The notes beneath the pieces are model-generated. The model ran no database searches, had not been told where the DNA came from, and saw nothing but the letters and a program-made list of their open reading frames with translations. A stretch of DNA of 7,962 nt from Candidatus Omnitrophota bacterium (GTDB taxonomy: Bacteria > Omnitrophota > Gorgyraeia > Gygaellales > Profunditerraquicolaceae), in assembly GCA_026387485.1 (NCBI GenBank), contig JAPLLQ010000040.1:1-7962 (forward strand). The letters are read 5' to 3'. Numbering within the stretch: the stretch's first letter is position 1; each line of letters starts with the position of its first letter. Below, piece after piece: positions 1 to 6,899 of the stretch. Position numbers and translations under genes: made by a program.

Positions 1-410
1 AGAGCGGGACAGTAAAGGTAGTTGAGTTTATGAGTATTGAGAAATATTCCCATGTCATGCATCTGGTAAGCGAAGTAAAAGGAAGGCTTGACAATAAGAA
101 GTATGATATTTATGATGTATTGCGCGCAACCTTCCCCGCGGGCACGGTTTCCGGCAGCCCGAAGATCAGGGCCTGCCAGATTATTGATGAATTAGAGAAT
201 ACCCGGCGCGGAGCTTATGCCGGCTGTGTGGGGTATTTTAGTTTTTCGCATAATTTAGATACCTGTATTACTATCAGGACTATTCTGATTAAAGAAAAAA
301 TAGCTTATGTGCAGGCAGGAGGAGGAGTGGTAGCGGATTCTGTGCCTAGGAAAGAATACCTGGAGTCAGTAAATAAAGCTAGGGCATTAATCGAAGCGAT
401 AAAACAATAG
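1..410 (+). CDS. trpE: Anthranilate synthase component I, C-terminal part (cut by window edge)
   Basis: This is the C-terminal part of the enzyme that, with the TrpG glutaminase, converts chorismate to anthranilate in the first step of tryptophan synthesis. The reading frame is open from position 3, so the ATG at 30 is internal; the codons before it read SGTVKVVEF, as in the family. Visible chorismate-binding motifs are FPAGTVSGSPK (codons from about 132), the RRGAYAGCVGYF stretch, DTCITIRT, and the terminal VQAGGGVVADSVPRKEYLE active-site block. The ATFPAG...SGSPK pattern and the close fit of SIEKYSHVMHL favour TrpE over PabB or an isochorismate synthase, although these relatives share the fold. 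The gene ends normally at the TAG at 408-410. Any TrpG or feedback site lies outside the window. It is followed by a ribosomal protein gene, so the tryptophan operon seems to end here. Confidence 0.92.
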   Translation, partial: SGTVKVVEFMSIEKYSHVMHLVSEVKGRLDNKKYDIYDVLRATFPAGTVSGSPKIRACQIIDELENTRRGAYAGCVGYFSFSHNLDTCITIRTILIKEKIAYVQAGGGVVADSVPRKEYLESVNKARALIEAIKQ

Positions 411-459
411 ACACCCGGCCTTATCGGATAGGCCGGTGTGCACTTAGTGTGCAAGGAGG
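411..459 (+). promoter_or_regulatory. Two adjacent hairpins in the trpE-rpsP gap, ending in a strong Shine-Dalgarno
   Basis: Bases 411-420 pair with 431-439 around a 10-base loop, giving nine pairs with one bulged C at 414. Immediately after, TGCAC (439-443) pairs with GTGCA (449-453) around TTAGT. The two stems share base 439, so they compete at that point. The Shine-Dalgarno AAGGAGG (453-459) starts at the last base of the second stem, seven bases before the rpsP ATG at 467. No T-run follows either stem, so this is not a typical intrinsic terminator. The placement would suit a leader controlling S16 translation or an mRNA-processing site, but that role is inferred. Confidence 0.4.
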
Positions 460-466
460 ATATAAG

Positions 467-712
467 ATGGCAGTGCATGTACGTTTAAGAAGAATCGGTA
501 AAAATCCCAAAGGCAAACCACATTTTAGGATTTCAGCTTTTGATGAGCGTAAAGGCCGGGATAGCGGGATCCTTGAAGAGCTCGGGTATTATAATCCCTT
601 GACCGGTGAAGCCAAAATAAAAATAGAGAAACTGGAAGCTTGGGTTAAAAACGGCGCCCAACTTTCGGCAACCGTCAAAAGCCTGGTAAAAAAACTTAAA
701 AAGAAAGGATAA
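467..712 (+). CDS. rpsP: 30S ribosomal protein S16
   Basis: This gene encodes the small-subunit protein S16, which binds 16S rRNA and helps assemble the 5' and central domains of the 30S particle. The 81-residue product is normal family length. It shows the N-terminal VRLRRIG strand, the YNPLTGEAKIKIE turn-and-strand block at about residues 42-54, and the conserved NGAQLSATV helix at about 62-70, ending in a lysine-rich tail. The ATG at 467 is preferred to the in-frame GTG at 449 because AAGGAGG sits seven bases before it and MAVHVRLRR is the expected N-terminus. In many bacteria rpsP is followed by rimM, trmD and rplS; here yajC follows after only two bases, so that usual cluster is absent at this place. 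Confidence 0.96.
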   Translation: MAVHVRLRRIGKNPKGKPHFRISAFDERKGRDSGILEELGYYNPLTGEAKIKIEKLEAWVKNGAQLSATVKSLVKKLKKKG

Positions 713-714
713 AT

Positions 715-1005
715 ATGCAAGCTCAAGCAGCCAATCCAATAATGAATTTAATTCCTTTAGTACTTATTTTCGTGATTTTTTATTTTATGCTCATCCGGCC
801 GCAGAGACAGAAGGAAAAAGCGCATCAGAAGTTGCTCTCCGGCGTAACCAAGAATGATGAAATAGTTACCTCTGGCGGCATACACGGTACGGTTGTAAAC
901 GTAAAAGAGAAGACCTTAATCTTAAGGATAGACGAAAATGTAAAGATTGAGATTGAAAAAAACTGCGTGGCTTATATTAAGAAGCCGCAGAGTGCACAGC
1001 CTTAA
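715..1005 (+). CDS. yajC: Preprotein translocase subunit YajC
   Basis: YajC is a small single-pass inner-membrane protein that associates with SecD-SecF and the SecYEG channel. The 96-residue product has a hydrophobic segment at about residues 9-27, followed directly by the diagnostic IRPQRQKEK basic block that marks the cytoplasmic side. The family signature GVTKNDEIVTSGGIHGTVV comes next, with a beta-rich tail. Length and layout are typical. The ATG lies two bases after the rpsP stop, and a purine-rich AAAGAAAGG at the end of rpsP serves as ribosome-binding site, so translation is probably coupled. The next gene is secDF, the usual yajC-secD-secF order, which supports the call. Confidence 0.96.
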   Translation: MQAQAANPIMNLIPLVLIFVIFYFMLIRPQRQKEKAHQKLLSGVTKNDEIVTSGGIHGTVVNVKEKTLILRIDENVKIEIEKNCVAYIKKPQSAQP

Positions 1006-1020
1006 GGAGAATTAAATTTT

Positions 1021-2982
1021 ATGGAGAGAAAAACCCTTTATAAGTCAATCCTTATTCTGGCGATATTAGGAACATGTCTTTACTATACCTTTCCTTTAAA
1101 AAAGCGGATTAACCTGGGTTTGGATTTACAGGGAGGGATGCATCTTTTGCTTAAGGTGGACACCAGCCATTTAGATAAACGGGCTAAAGAAGATGCTGCT
1201 GACCGGGCAGTAGAAGTAATCCGGAATAGGATTGATCAGTTTGGGGTCAGGGAAACCTCTATTCAAAAGCAGGGCGAAGATGAAATCGTGGTCCAGTTAC
1301 CCGGAGTAACGGATAGGGAGCGGGCTTTGGATATTATAGGTAAGACCGCCATGCTTGAATTTAAATTAGTTTCTTCTGATTCTGATAAATTAAGGGAGGC
1401 TTTGGCAGGGAATATCCCTGAAGGATATGAATTAAAATATACTCAGGATGACAACTTGCCTTTATTGATGGAAAAACAGGCAGTTTTAACTGGAGACACT
1501 CTAACTAATGCTACGGTCAACTTTAGCCAGAGTCAATTTAATGAACCGATCGTATCGTTACAATTTAATGCTAAAGGTGCTAATAAATTTGCCGAAATTA
1601 CCGCTGCTAATGTGGGAAGAAGATTAGCGATTGTTTTGGATGGTAAAGTCCAGTCTGCGCCTAGTATCCGAGAGGCGATTCCCTCGGGCGAAGCAATGAT
1701 TACCGGTCGTTTTTCTATTGAAGAGGCCCAGGATTTAGCGCTTATCTTAAGGGTTGGCGCTTTACCTGCTCCGATGTATGTGGAGGAAGAAAGGACTATT
1801 GGCCCCCTATTAGGCCAGGATTCCATCAATAAGGGAGTTAAAGCTAGTATTATCGGTGGCATACTGGTAATTGTCTTTATGGCGGGTTATTATCTATTAG
1901 CCGGAGTTGTCAGCGATATCGCTCTCTTAATGAACTTATTTATGATTTTAGGGGGATTAGGGCTTCTGCCGCTTTTATTCCCCGGTGTATCCGCGACTTT
2001 AACCTTACCTGGTATTGCCGGTATGGTCCTATCTTTAGGTATGGCTGTGGATGCTAATGTTTTGATTAATGAGCGGATCAGGGAAGAATTAAAGATGGGC
2101 AGGAATTTACGCGTGGCAATCAGTAATGGCTACCAAAGGGCGTTCAGCGCGATATTTGACTCTAACTTAACTACGCTTATTGCTGCATTTTTACTCTTTC
2201 AGTTTGGAACCGGGCCGATAAGGGGTTTTGCAGTAACTTTAACCATAGGTTTAATCTCCAGTATGTTTACGGCAATAGTGGTAACCCGGACTATATTTGA
2301 AATGCTTTTAGGTTTTGGTTGGTTGAAAAATTCTCTGCCAATGCTTCAATTAATCGGTGAGACAAAAATTGACTTTATCGCTAAACGTAAGATTTTTTAC
2401 GCTATTTCATTAATTATAATTATTCTTGGGCTCACTTCTTATTTTAAGAAGGGGAAGGACGCTTATGGAATTGATTTCGCCGGAGGTCAGCTGCAGGAAT
2501 ATAGTTTTAAAGAGCAGCCGGATATTGACAAGGTGCGTCAGGTATTAAAGAAACTTGGGATGAGCGATGCTTCAATTCAGCAATTTAAGGATAATCCTAA
2601 AGTGGTATTAATTAGGACAGCGGAGGATAAGAGCCAAATTCTCACCGGTAAATTAAAAGAAGCTTTTCCTACTCAAGATATTCAGATATTAAGGATTGAA
2701 CGGGTTGGCCCGGTAGCTGGAAAGCATCTCAAGACTAAGGCAATTCATGCGCTTATTTGGTCGCTCGTCGGTATCTTAATCTACGTTGCTTTCAGGTTTA
2801 AGCATTTTAACTTCGCCATCGCCGGCGTAATCGCCCTGATTCACGACGTTTTAGTGACTTTAGGATTTTTATGTTTCACCGGCAGGCAGATAGACCTTTT
2901 AAGTATTACAGCCTTTTTGACTATTAGTTATTTACGACCGGGTACGGGAAAATTCCCGGCTCTACCGGAAATTAAACCTTAG
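1021..2982 (+). CDS. secDF: SecD-SecF fusion, frameshifted near its SecF end
   Basis: SecDF is the membrane component that uses the proton-motive force to pull exported proteins through SecYEG. An AAGGAGA ribosome-binding site at 1004-1010 precedes the ATG. SecD covers about residues 1-440: a first membrane segment (8-24), the NLGLDLQGGMHLLL block (31-44), the periplasmic domain with IRNRIDQFGV (67-76), and a membrane bundle with the proton-path motif MAVDANVLINERIREE (341-356). SecF starts at about 448 and shows GIDFAGG (483-489), RVGPVAGKHL (561-570) and LIHDVLVTLG (606-615). A fused SecDF is known in several phyla. After LLSITAFLTI (codon ending at 2925) the frame changes, and the last 18 codons to 2982 are not SecF-like. 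The true continuation lies in another frame to 3199. The missing part includes the conserved GYSxNDT segment, so this product as written lacks the last two SecF membrane helices. Confidence 0.93.
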   Translation: MERKTLYKSILILAILGTCLYYTFPLKKRINLGLDLQGGMHLLLKVDTSHLDKRAKEDAADRAVEVIRNRIDQFGVRETSIQKQGEDEIVVQLPGVTDRERALDIIGKTAMLEFKLVSSDSDKLREALAGNIPEGYELKYTQDDNLPLLMEKQAVLTGDTLTNATVNFSQSQFNEPIVSLQFNAKGANKFAEITAANVGRRLAIVLDGKVQSAPSIREAIPSGEAMITGRFSIEEAQDLALILRVGALPAPMYVEEERTIGPLLGQDSINKGVKASIIGGILVIVFMAGYYLLAGVVSDIALLMNLFMILGGLGLLPLLFPGVSATLTLPGIAGMVLSLGMAVDANVLINERIREELKMGRNLRVAISNGYQRAFSAIFDSNLTTLIAAFLLFQFGTGPIRGFAVTLTIGLISSMFTAIVVTRTIFEMLLGFGWLKNSLPMLQLIGETKIDFIAKRKIFYAISLIIIILGLTSYFKKGKDAYGIDFAGGQLQEYSFKEQPDIDKVRQVLKKLGMSDASIQQFKDNPKVVLIRTAEDKSQILTGKLKEAFPTQDIQILRIERVGPVAGKHLKTKAIHALIWSLVGILIYVAFRFKHFNFAIAGVIALIHDVLVTLGFLCFTGRQIDLLSITAFLTISYLRPGTGKFPALPEIKP

Positions 2983-3199
2983 GGAATTAATTAATCTAAG
3001 CGTTAACCAGACATTATCCAGGACTCTGCTTACTTCCGGAGTTACGTTATTGGTAGTAATCGCTATTTTTATTTACGGAGGGGAAGTTTTAAGTAATTTT
3101 GCCTTTGCTTTATTAGTAGGTTTTATTGCCGGTGTTTATTCTACTGTTTTTATCGCCTCTCCATTAGTCCTTGCCTGGGGCCGTAAATCTTCAAGGTAA
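2921..3199 (+). pseudogene. secF: SecF C-terminal end, separated from secDF by deletion plus frameshift
   Basis: Reading the frame in phase with position 2927 gives VIYDRVREN, then RKLNLRELINLSVNQ, TLSRTLLTSGVTLLVV and two hydrophobic stretches ending in VLAWGRKSSR at the TAA at 3197-3199. This is the standard SecF C-terminus. In SecF relatives about nine residues, including GYSxNDT, lie between LTI and VV.DR.REN. Here LTI (ends 2925) is followed by one extra base (2926) and then directly by VIYDR, consistent with loss of about 26 bases. This frame opens at 2921 and has no ATG or convincing ribosome-binding site, so it should not be a separate gene. mfd starts six bases after its stop. Confidence 0.88.
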
Positions 3200-3205
3200 A
3201 TCCCT

Positions 3206-5104
3206 ATGTTTAAATCCCTGAAATTATACTCAGGGCTAATTGTAAACTCAGATCAGCTTTCTGCTCAATTAGTTGATTTTGGCTATAAGAGGCAGGAGTC
3301 GGTTTCTAGTGAAGGTGATTTTGCGCGTCGGGGAGGAATTATCGATATCTTCCCTTTTTCCTTTGAATTACCCATCCGCATAGATTTAGAAAACGATTTA
3401 ATAATCTCCATTAAAACTTTTAACCCTTTAACCGGCGAGCCCCTTTGGGCGCACCAGATGGTGATTATCCTGCCAATAAAGAAGGCAAGTTCGCTTAAAA
3501 CTACGCCAATTACCGAAGAGTTTCCTTTAAATAATTTCATTGATTTAAATGCTGGTGATTATGTAGTTCATAATCAATACGGTATAGGAAGATTTTTAGG
3601 GATTGAGAAGATAAAATTTAAAAATAAACTTCAGGACCACCTGGTTATTGAATATGACCGCCAGGAGAAGTTATATGTTCCGACAGAGTCAATGCATCTG
3701 GTTCAGAAATATATTGCTTTTCAAACTAGAAGGCCGAAGCTTTACCGTTTAGGAAGTAAGGAGTGGCTGAGAGTTAAAGAGCGCTCCCGTAAAGGCATCC
3801 AAAAGTTAGCTTGGGAGTTGCTTACGCTACAGGCAATCCGTTTGGGTTCAAAGGGGTTTGTTTATTCTAAGGATGGTGAATGGCAAAGTAAATTTGAAGA
3901 GACATTTGCCTATGAAGAGACAGCTGACCAGGTAGAAACCACCCTTGAGGTAAAAAAAGATATGGAGTCAGGAAAACTTATGGATAGGCTCTTGTGCGGA
4001 GATGTAGGTTACGGTAAGACTGAAGTAGCTATGCGTGCTGCCTTTAAAACAGTAATGGATGGTAAACAGGTGGCTTATCTTGTGCCGACTACTATTTTAG
4101 CACAACAGCATTATGAGAATTTTAGCCTCAGGCTTAAAGAGTTCCCTTTTAATATTCAGCTGCTTTGCCGTTTCAGAACTCTGGGTGAACAAAAAAAGAT
4201 TGTAATGGATTTAAAGGGTGGAGCCGTAGATATTGTGATCGGAACCCACCGGATTTTATCCGACGACGTTTCTTTTAAAGATTTGGGGTTAGTGATCATT
4301 GATGAAGAACAGCGCTTTGGGGTGAAAAATAAGGAGAAACTAAAAAAGCTAAGGTTATCCACCAATGTGCTTACTCTTACTGCTACACCTATTCCCCGGA
4401 CATTATATATGAGCCTGATGGGAGCGCGGGATCTCTCGGTGATCAATACTCCTCCGGAAAATAGATTGCCTATCAAAACAGTTGTGGTAGAATATGACCA
4501 AGACCTGATCGTTCAAGCGATTCTTAAGGAAGTCCAGCGCAAAGGACAAGTATTCTTTCTGCATAATCGGATTCAAGATTTAGGGAAGGTTAAAGAAAGA
4601 TTAGCTAAGATTTTACCTTTGTCGATAAGGTTAGCAATAGGCCATGGTCAGATGCATCCTGCTAAGTTAGAAGCAGTGATGACTGATTTCATAAAAGGCA
4701 ACATCGATTGCTTTATCTCGACGATGATTATTGAATCCGGTATTGATATTCCTAACGCAAATACTATCATCGTCAATAACGCGCATTGTTTTGGACTATC
4801 GGATATGCACCAGTTGCGCGGTCGGGTAGGCAGGTTTACGCGTACAGCCTTTGCCTATTTTTTGGTTCCTAAGAGTGAGGTATTAGAAAAGGATGCCCGC
4901 AAAAGATTAGAGGCTATTGCCGAATATACGCAATTAGGTTCTGGCTTTAATATCGCGATGGAGGATCTTGAAATACGCGGGGCTGGAAACCTGTTGGGTA
5001 TAGAGCAGCACGGCTTTATTGCCGCGGTGGGATTTGACCTTTATTGCAGGTTATTGCGGGAGGCAGTGGCAAATTTTAGTAAAACTGGAGTTTTGCATGC
5101 TTAA
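3206..5104 (+). CDS. mfd: Transcription-repair coupling factor Mfd, compact form without D2, D3 and D7
   Basis: Mfd removes RNA polymerase stalled at DNA damage and recruits excision repair. The 632-residue product is little more than half the usual length of about 1,150. Residues 1-80 match only the late part of the UvrB-like module (FGYKRQ, GDFARRGGIIDIFP). A short linker follows where D3 would be. The RNA polymerase-interacting domain runs from about 115 to 170 (GDYVVHNQYGIGRFLGI, LYVPTESMHLVQKY). The translocase is complete: Walker A GDVGYGKTE (265-273), DEEQ (366-369), TATPIPRTLYMSLMGARDL, SGIDIPNANTIIV (511-523), QLRGRVGR (536-543) and a TRG-type motif ending in EIRGAGNLLGIEQHG (589-603). 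It stops about 30 residues later, so D7 is absent. The start lies six bases after the secF stop with AAGG nine bases upstream; no upstream extension in frame is possible. RecG is excluded by the polymerase-interacting domain. The short form may be natural in this lineage. Confidence 0.93.
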   Translation: MFKSLKLYSGLIVNSDQLSAQLVDFGYKRQESVSSEGDFARRGGIIDIFPFSFELPIRIDLENDLIISIKTFNPLTGEPLWAHQMVIILPIKKASSLKTTPITEEFPLNNFIDLNAGDYVVHNQYGIGRFLGIEKIKFKNKLQDHLVIEYDRQEKLYVPTESMHLVQKYIAFQTRRPKLYRLGSKEWLRVKERSRKGIQKLAWELLTLQAIRLGSKGFVYSKDGEWQSKFEETFAYEETADQVETTLEVKKDMESGKLMDRLLCGDVGYGKTEVAMRAAFKTVMDGKQVAYLVPTTILAQQHYENFSLRLKEFPFNIQLLCRFRTLGEQKKIVMDLKGGAVDIVIGTHRILSDDVSFKDLGLVIIDEEQRFGVKNKEKLKKLRLSTNVLTLTATPIPRTLYMSLMGARDLSVINTPPENRLPIKTVVVEYDQDLIVQAILKEVQRKGQVFFLHNRIQDLGKVKERLAKILPLSIRLAIGHGQMHPAKLEAVMTDFIKGNIDCFISTMIIESGIDIPNANTIIVNNAHCFGLSDMHQLRGRVGRFTRTAFAYFLVPKSEVLEKDARKRLEAIAEYTQLGSGFNIAMEDLEIRGAGNLLGIEQHGFIAAVGFDLYCRLLREAVANFSKTGVLHA

Positions 5105-5237
5105 GAAAAAAGTGATTTTGATATTTTTATTCATTCTGGCGTGTTTTGCTTCGGGTTTATTACACGATGAGTTATATGCTCAGGATAGGTGCAGTTATCC
5201 AGGGAATATACGGGCAGGGAATTGGAGGAAAAAATAG
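5097..5237 (+). pseudogene. Signal-peptide start of the SurA-like gene, out of frame with the body
   Basis: An ATG at 5097 overlaps the mfd stop by eight bases (ATGCTTAA) and has TGGAG (5086-5090) six bases upstream, a good coupled start. It encodes a basic start (MLKKK), a hydrophobic core (about residues 6-22) and a plausible signal peptidase I site at LYA-QDR (after residue 28). After AQDR (ends 5189) the frame gives non-homologous sequence and stops at 5235-5237. The SurA-like body continues in a different frame from 5189. In relatives the segment after the signal peptide (VVA.VN...IT..DL) and about 20 more residues come here, so they seem to have been deleted together with a frame change. 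ILAC near residue 16 is a weak lipobox candidate, less convincing than LYA-QD. Confidence 0.72.
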
Positions 5238-5950
5238 GGAAGATGAAGCTGGATCTGCTTAACAGGCTTATCGAGGATAAACTTATACTTCAGGAAGCCC
5301 GCAAGGAAAATATTAACGTTGATAACAGCCGGATAAAAGGCAAGATTATTGAGATTAAAAAACGTTACCCTTCGGAAGTAGATTTCCAGAATGACTTGAT
5401 TAAACAGGGATTGACTCAAGGAGATTTAGAGAAGAAGATCCGCGAGCAGTTTCTAATGTATAATGTAGTAGAATTGAAAGTAAGGCGTAAAATAATTGTT
5501 AAACCTGAAGAAGTGACTGATTTCTATGAAAAGAACAAAAAAGATTTTACTTCACGCGAGGTGCGTGAGGTGGAAGTAATTTCCGTTGAGAATAAAGATT
5601 TAGCGGATAGTTTAGTCTATAATTTAAGGAAAGGGGATAAAATAGAGGCTCTCGTGGGAAGATACCCAGTAACCGTAAATAACTTGACTATGACAGAAGG
5701 TGAAGGCTTAAAAAAAGAGACTGAAAATACGGTATTTAAATTAGGGATAAATGAGGTATCTAATCCTGCTATTATTGACGATAAATGTTATATTTTTAAA
5801 GTTGTGAATATTTCTCCTTCCCAGCAATTCAACCTTTTGGAAGTCCAGGATAAAATTTATGCCTTTCTTTTTGATAAAAAAATGCAGGAAAATCTCGCCA
5901 AGTGGATAGATGAGCTTAAGGATCAATCATACATCAATAAGACCGAATAA
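5189..5950 (+). CDS. SurA-like periplasmic chaperone / parvulin-type protein, body of the broken gene
   Basis: The 253-residue frame begins at a GTG at 5189, but the real gene probably starts with the signal peptide at 5097; the initiation site given is only the edge of the intact frame. Residues 9-120 are a helical SurA_N-type region (GRELEEKIGKMKLDLLNRLI, EDKLILQEARK, ERF-like REQFLMYNVVELKV, then VKPEEVTDFYEKNKKDF). Residues 125-215 resemble a degenerate PpiC rotamase domain: REVEVISVENKDLADSL, the GRYPV position, ENTVFKLGINEVSNP and YIFKVVNI. The glycine-rich GGDLG turn and the usual catalytic His/Cys positions are not recognisable, so a chaperone role is more likely than prolyl isomerase activity. 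It would help outer-membrane or other exported proteins fold. It precedes pdxA and rsmA, as surA does in enterobacteria, which supports the identification. It overlaps pdxA by 41 bases. Confidence 0.82.
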   Translation: MQLSREYTGRELEEKIGKMKLDLLNRLIEDKLILQEARKENINVDNSRIKGKIIEIKKRYPSEVDFQNDLIKQGLTQGDLEKKIREQFLMYNVVELKVRRKIIVKPEEVTDFYEKNKKDFTSREVREVEVISVENKDLADSLVYNLRKGDKIEALVGRYPVTVNNLTMTEGEGLKKETENTVFKLGINEVSNPAIIDDKCYIFKVVNISPSQQFNLLEVQDKIYAFLFDKKMQENLAKWIDELKDQSYINKTE

Positions 5951-6899
5951 AATTAAAGTAGGCCTGACTATAGGGGATCCTTCAGGAATCGGCCCAGCTA
6001 TAGCTTTGAAGGCTATTCAAAGGCTAAAGGGCCTGGCTGAATTTGTAGTCATTGGAGATTCTTGGGTATTAAATCAAGCTAAAGGCTATAAGCTAGAGGC
6101 TGCAAATTTTGAATTGATAGATTTAAATAATATAAATCAGGCTAGGTTTAAATTTGGGAAAATTAGCGCTGAATATGGACGGGCGTCTATTGAGTATCTG
6201 GATAAGGCATTGGAGTTGATTAAGCATAAACAGATAGATTGTTTAGTAACCTGCCCGATCTCTAAAGAGTCGCTTTCAAAAGCCGGTTATAAATATAGCG
6301 GCCATACCGAATATCTAGCCCAGAGGACAAATTCTAAAAATATTGCCATGCTGCTTTTAAACCGGTATTTAAAGATAAGTTTAATTACCCGGCATATTCC
6401 CTTAATGAAAGTAGCCGGTCAATTAAATAAAGGTGTTATAATTAGTAATATTATTTTAACTAACCAAGCTTTAAAAAATTTTTTTCATATCGGCTATCCG
6501 AGATTAGTTATCTGTGGCTTAAATCCCCATGCCTCGGATAATGGAGTTATCGGGAGAGAAGAGAATGAGATTATCAAACCGGCCTTAAAAACTTTAAAAA
6601 ATAAATTTAAACTTGATATTTCAGGTCCCATATCTAGCGATGTGGCTATTTATCAAGCCAAAAAGCAGAAGTATGATTGTATTATTGCGATCTATCATGA
6701 TCAGGCATTGATTCCTTTAAAGCTTACCGGGATAGATAGCGGCGTGAATATGACCTTAGGCCTTCCTTTTATCCGGACATCACCTTTGCATGGTACAGCT
6801 TTTGATATCGCAGGGATTCCAAAAATAGCCGATCCCAGTTCTTTGATCGCAGCAATAGAGCTGACGGTAAAATGCGCATCCAACCTAAAAAAAGACTAG
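5910..6899 (+). CDS. pdxA: 4-hydroxythreonine-4-phosphate dehydrogenase PdxA
   Basis: PdxA is the cytoplasmic NAD-dependent enzyme that oxidises 4-phosphohydroxy-L-threonine in the DXP-dependent route to pyridoxal phosphate. The 329 residues match family length. Motifs in order are GLTIGDPSGIGP near the N-terminus, TCPISKESL, SGHTEYLA with metal-binding His132, LNPHASDNGVIGREE with His207, YHDQALIPLK with His263, and GVNMTLGLPFIRTSPLHGTA. The three metal-ligand histidines are present. Position 293, usually Asp in the DHGTA motif, is Leu here. The ATG at 5910 is the only reasonable start; its ribosome-binding site is weak (GTGGA at 5902-5906) and it overlaps the surA-like gene by 41 bases, suggesting translational coupling. 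The first 15 residues are not conserved, so the exact start is the least certain part. It is followed by rsmA with a 28-base overlap. Confidence 0.95.
   Translation: MSLRINHTSIRPNKIKVGLTIGDPSGIGPAIALKAIQRLKGLAEFVVIGDSWVLNQAKGYKLEAANFELIDLNNINQARFKFGKISAEYGRASIEYLDKALELIKHKQIDCLVTCPISKESLSKAGYKYSGHTEYLAQRTNSKNIAMLLLNRYLKISLITRHIPLMKVAGQLNKGVIISNIILTNQALKNFFHIGYPRLVICGLNPHASDNGVIGREENEIIKPALKTLKNKFKLDISGPISSDVAIYQAKKQKYDCIIAIYHDQALIPLKLTGIDSGVNMTLGLPFIRTSPLHGTAFDIAGIPKIADPSSLIAAIELTVKCASNLKKD

Noticed and set aside
411..440. Intrinsic terminator after trpE
   Set aside because: The stem is GC-rich but no T-run follows; the next bases lead directly into the second hairpin and the rpsP ribosome-binding site.
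449..466. GTG at 449 as the rpsP start, adding six residues
   Set aside because: The Shine-Dalgarno AAGGAGG lies within this extension and points to the ATG at 467, which also gives the usual S16 N-terminus.
1533..1862. Antisense reading frame opposite secD (109 codons), and similar minus-strand frames opposite mfd, the surA-like gene, pdxA and rsmA
   Set aside because: All lie opposite strongly conserved + strand genes, have no recognisable motifs or ribosome-binding sites, and look like shadows.
2900..2990. Programmed ribosomal frameshifting to join the two secDF frames
   Set aside because: The conserved segment between the frames is missing in the DNA, and I see no convincing slippery heptamer with a downstream structure at the junction; deletion explains it better.
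2983..3199. A separate novel small membrane protein after secDF
   Set aside because: Its translation is the ordinary SecF C-terminus and it has no start codon or ribosome-binding site; it belongs to secDF.
5019..5096. ATG at 5019 as the start of the signal-peptide frame
   Set aside because: This part overlaps the conserved end of mfd in another frame and would bury the signal peptide; the ATG at 5097 with TGGAG upstream is better.
5139..5147. Lipobox (ILAC) making the SurA-like protein a lipoprotein
   Set aside because: Leu at the -2 position is atypical and LYA-QD gives a better ordinary signal peptidase site.
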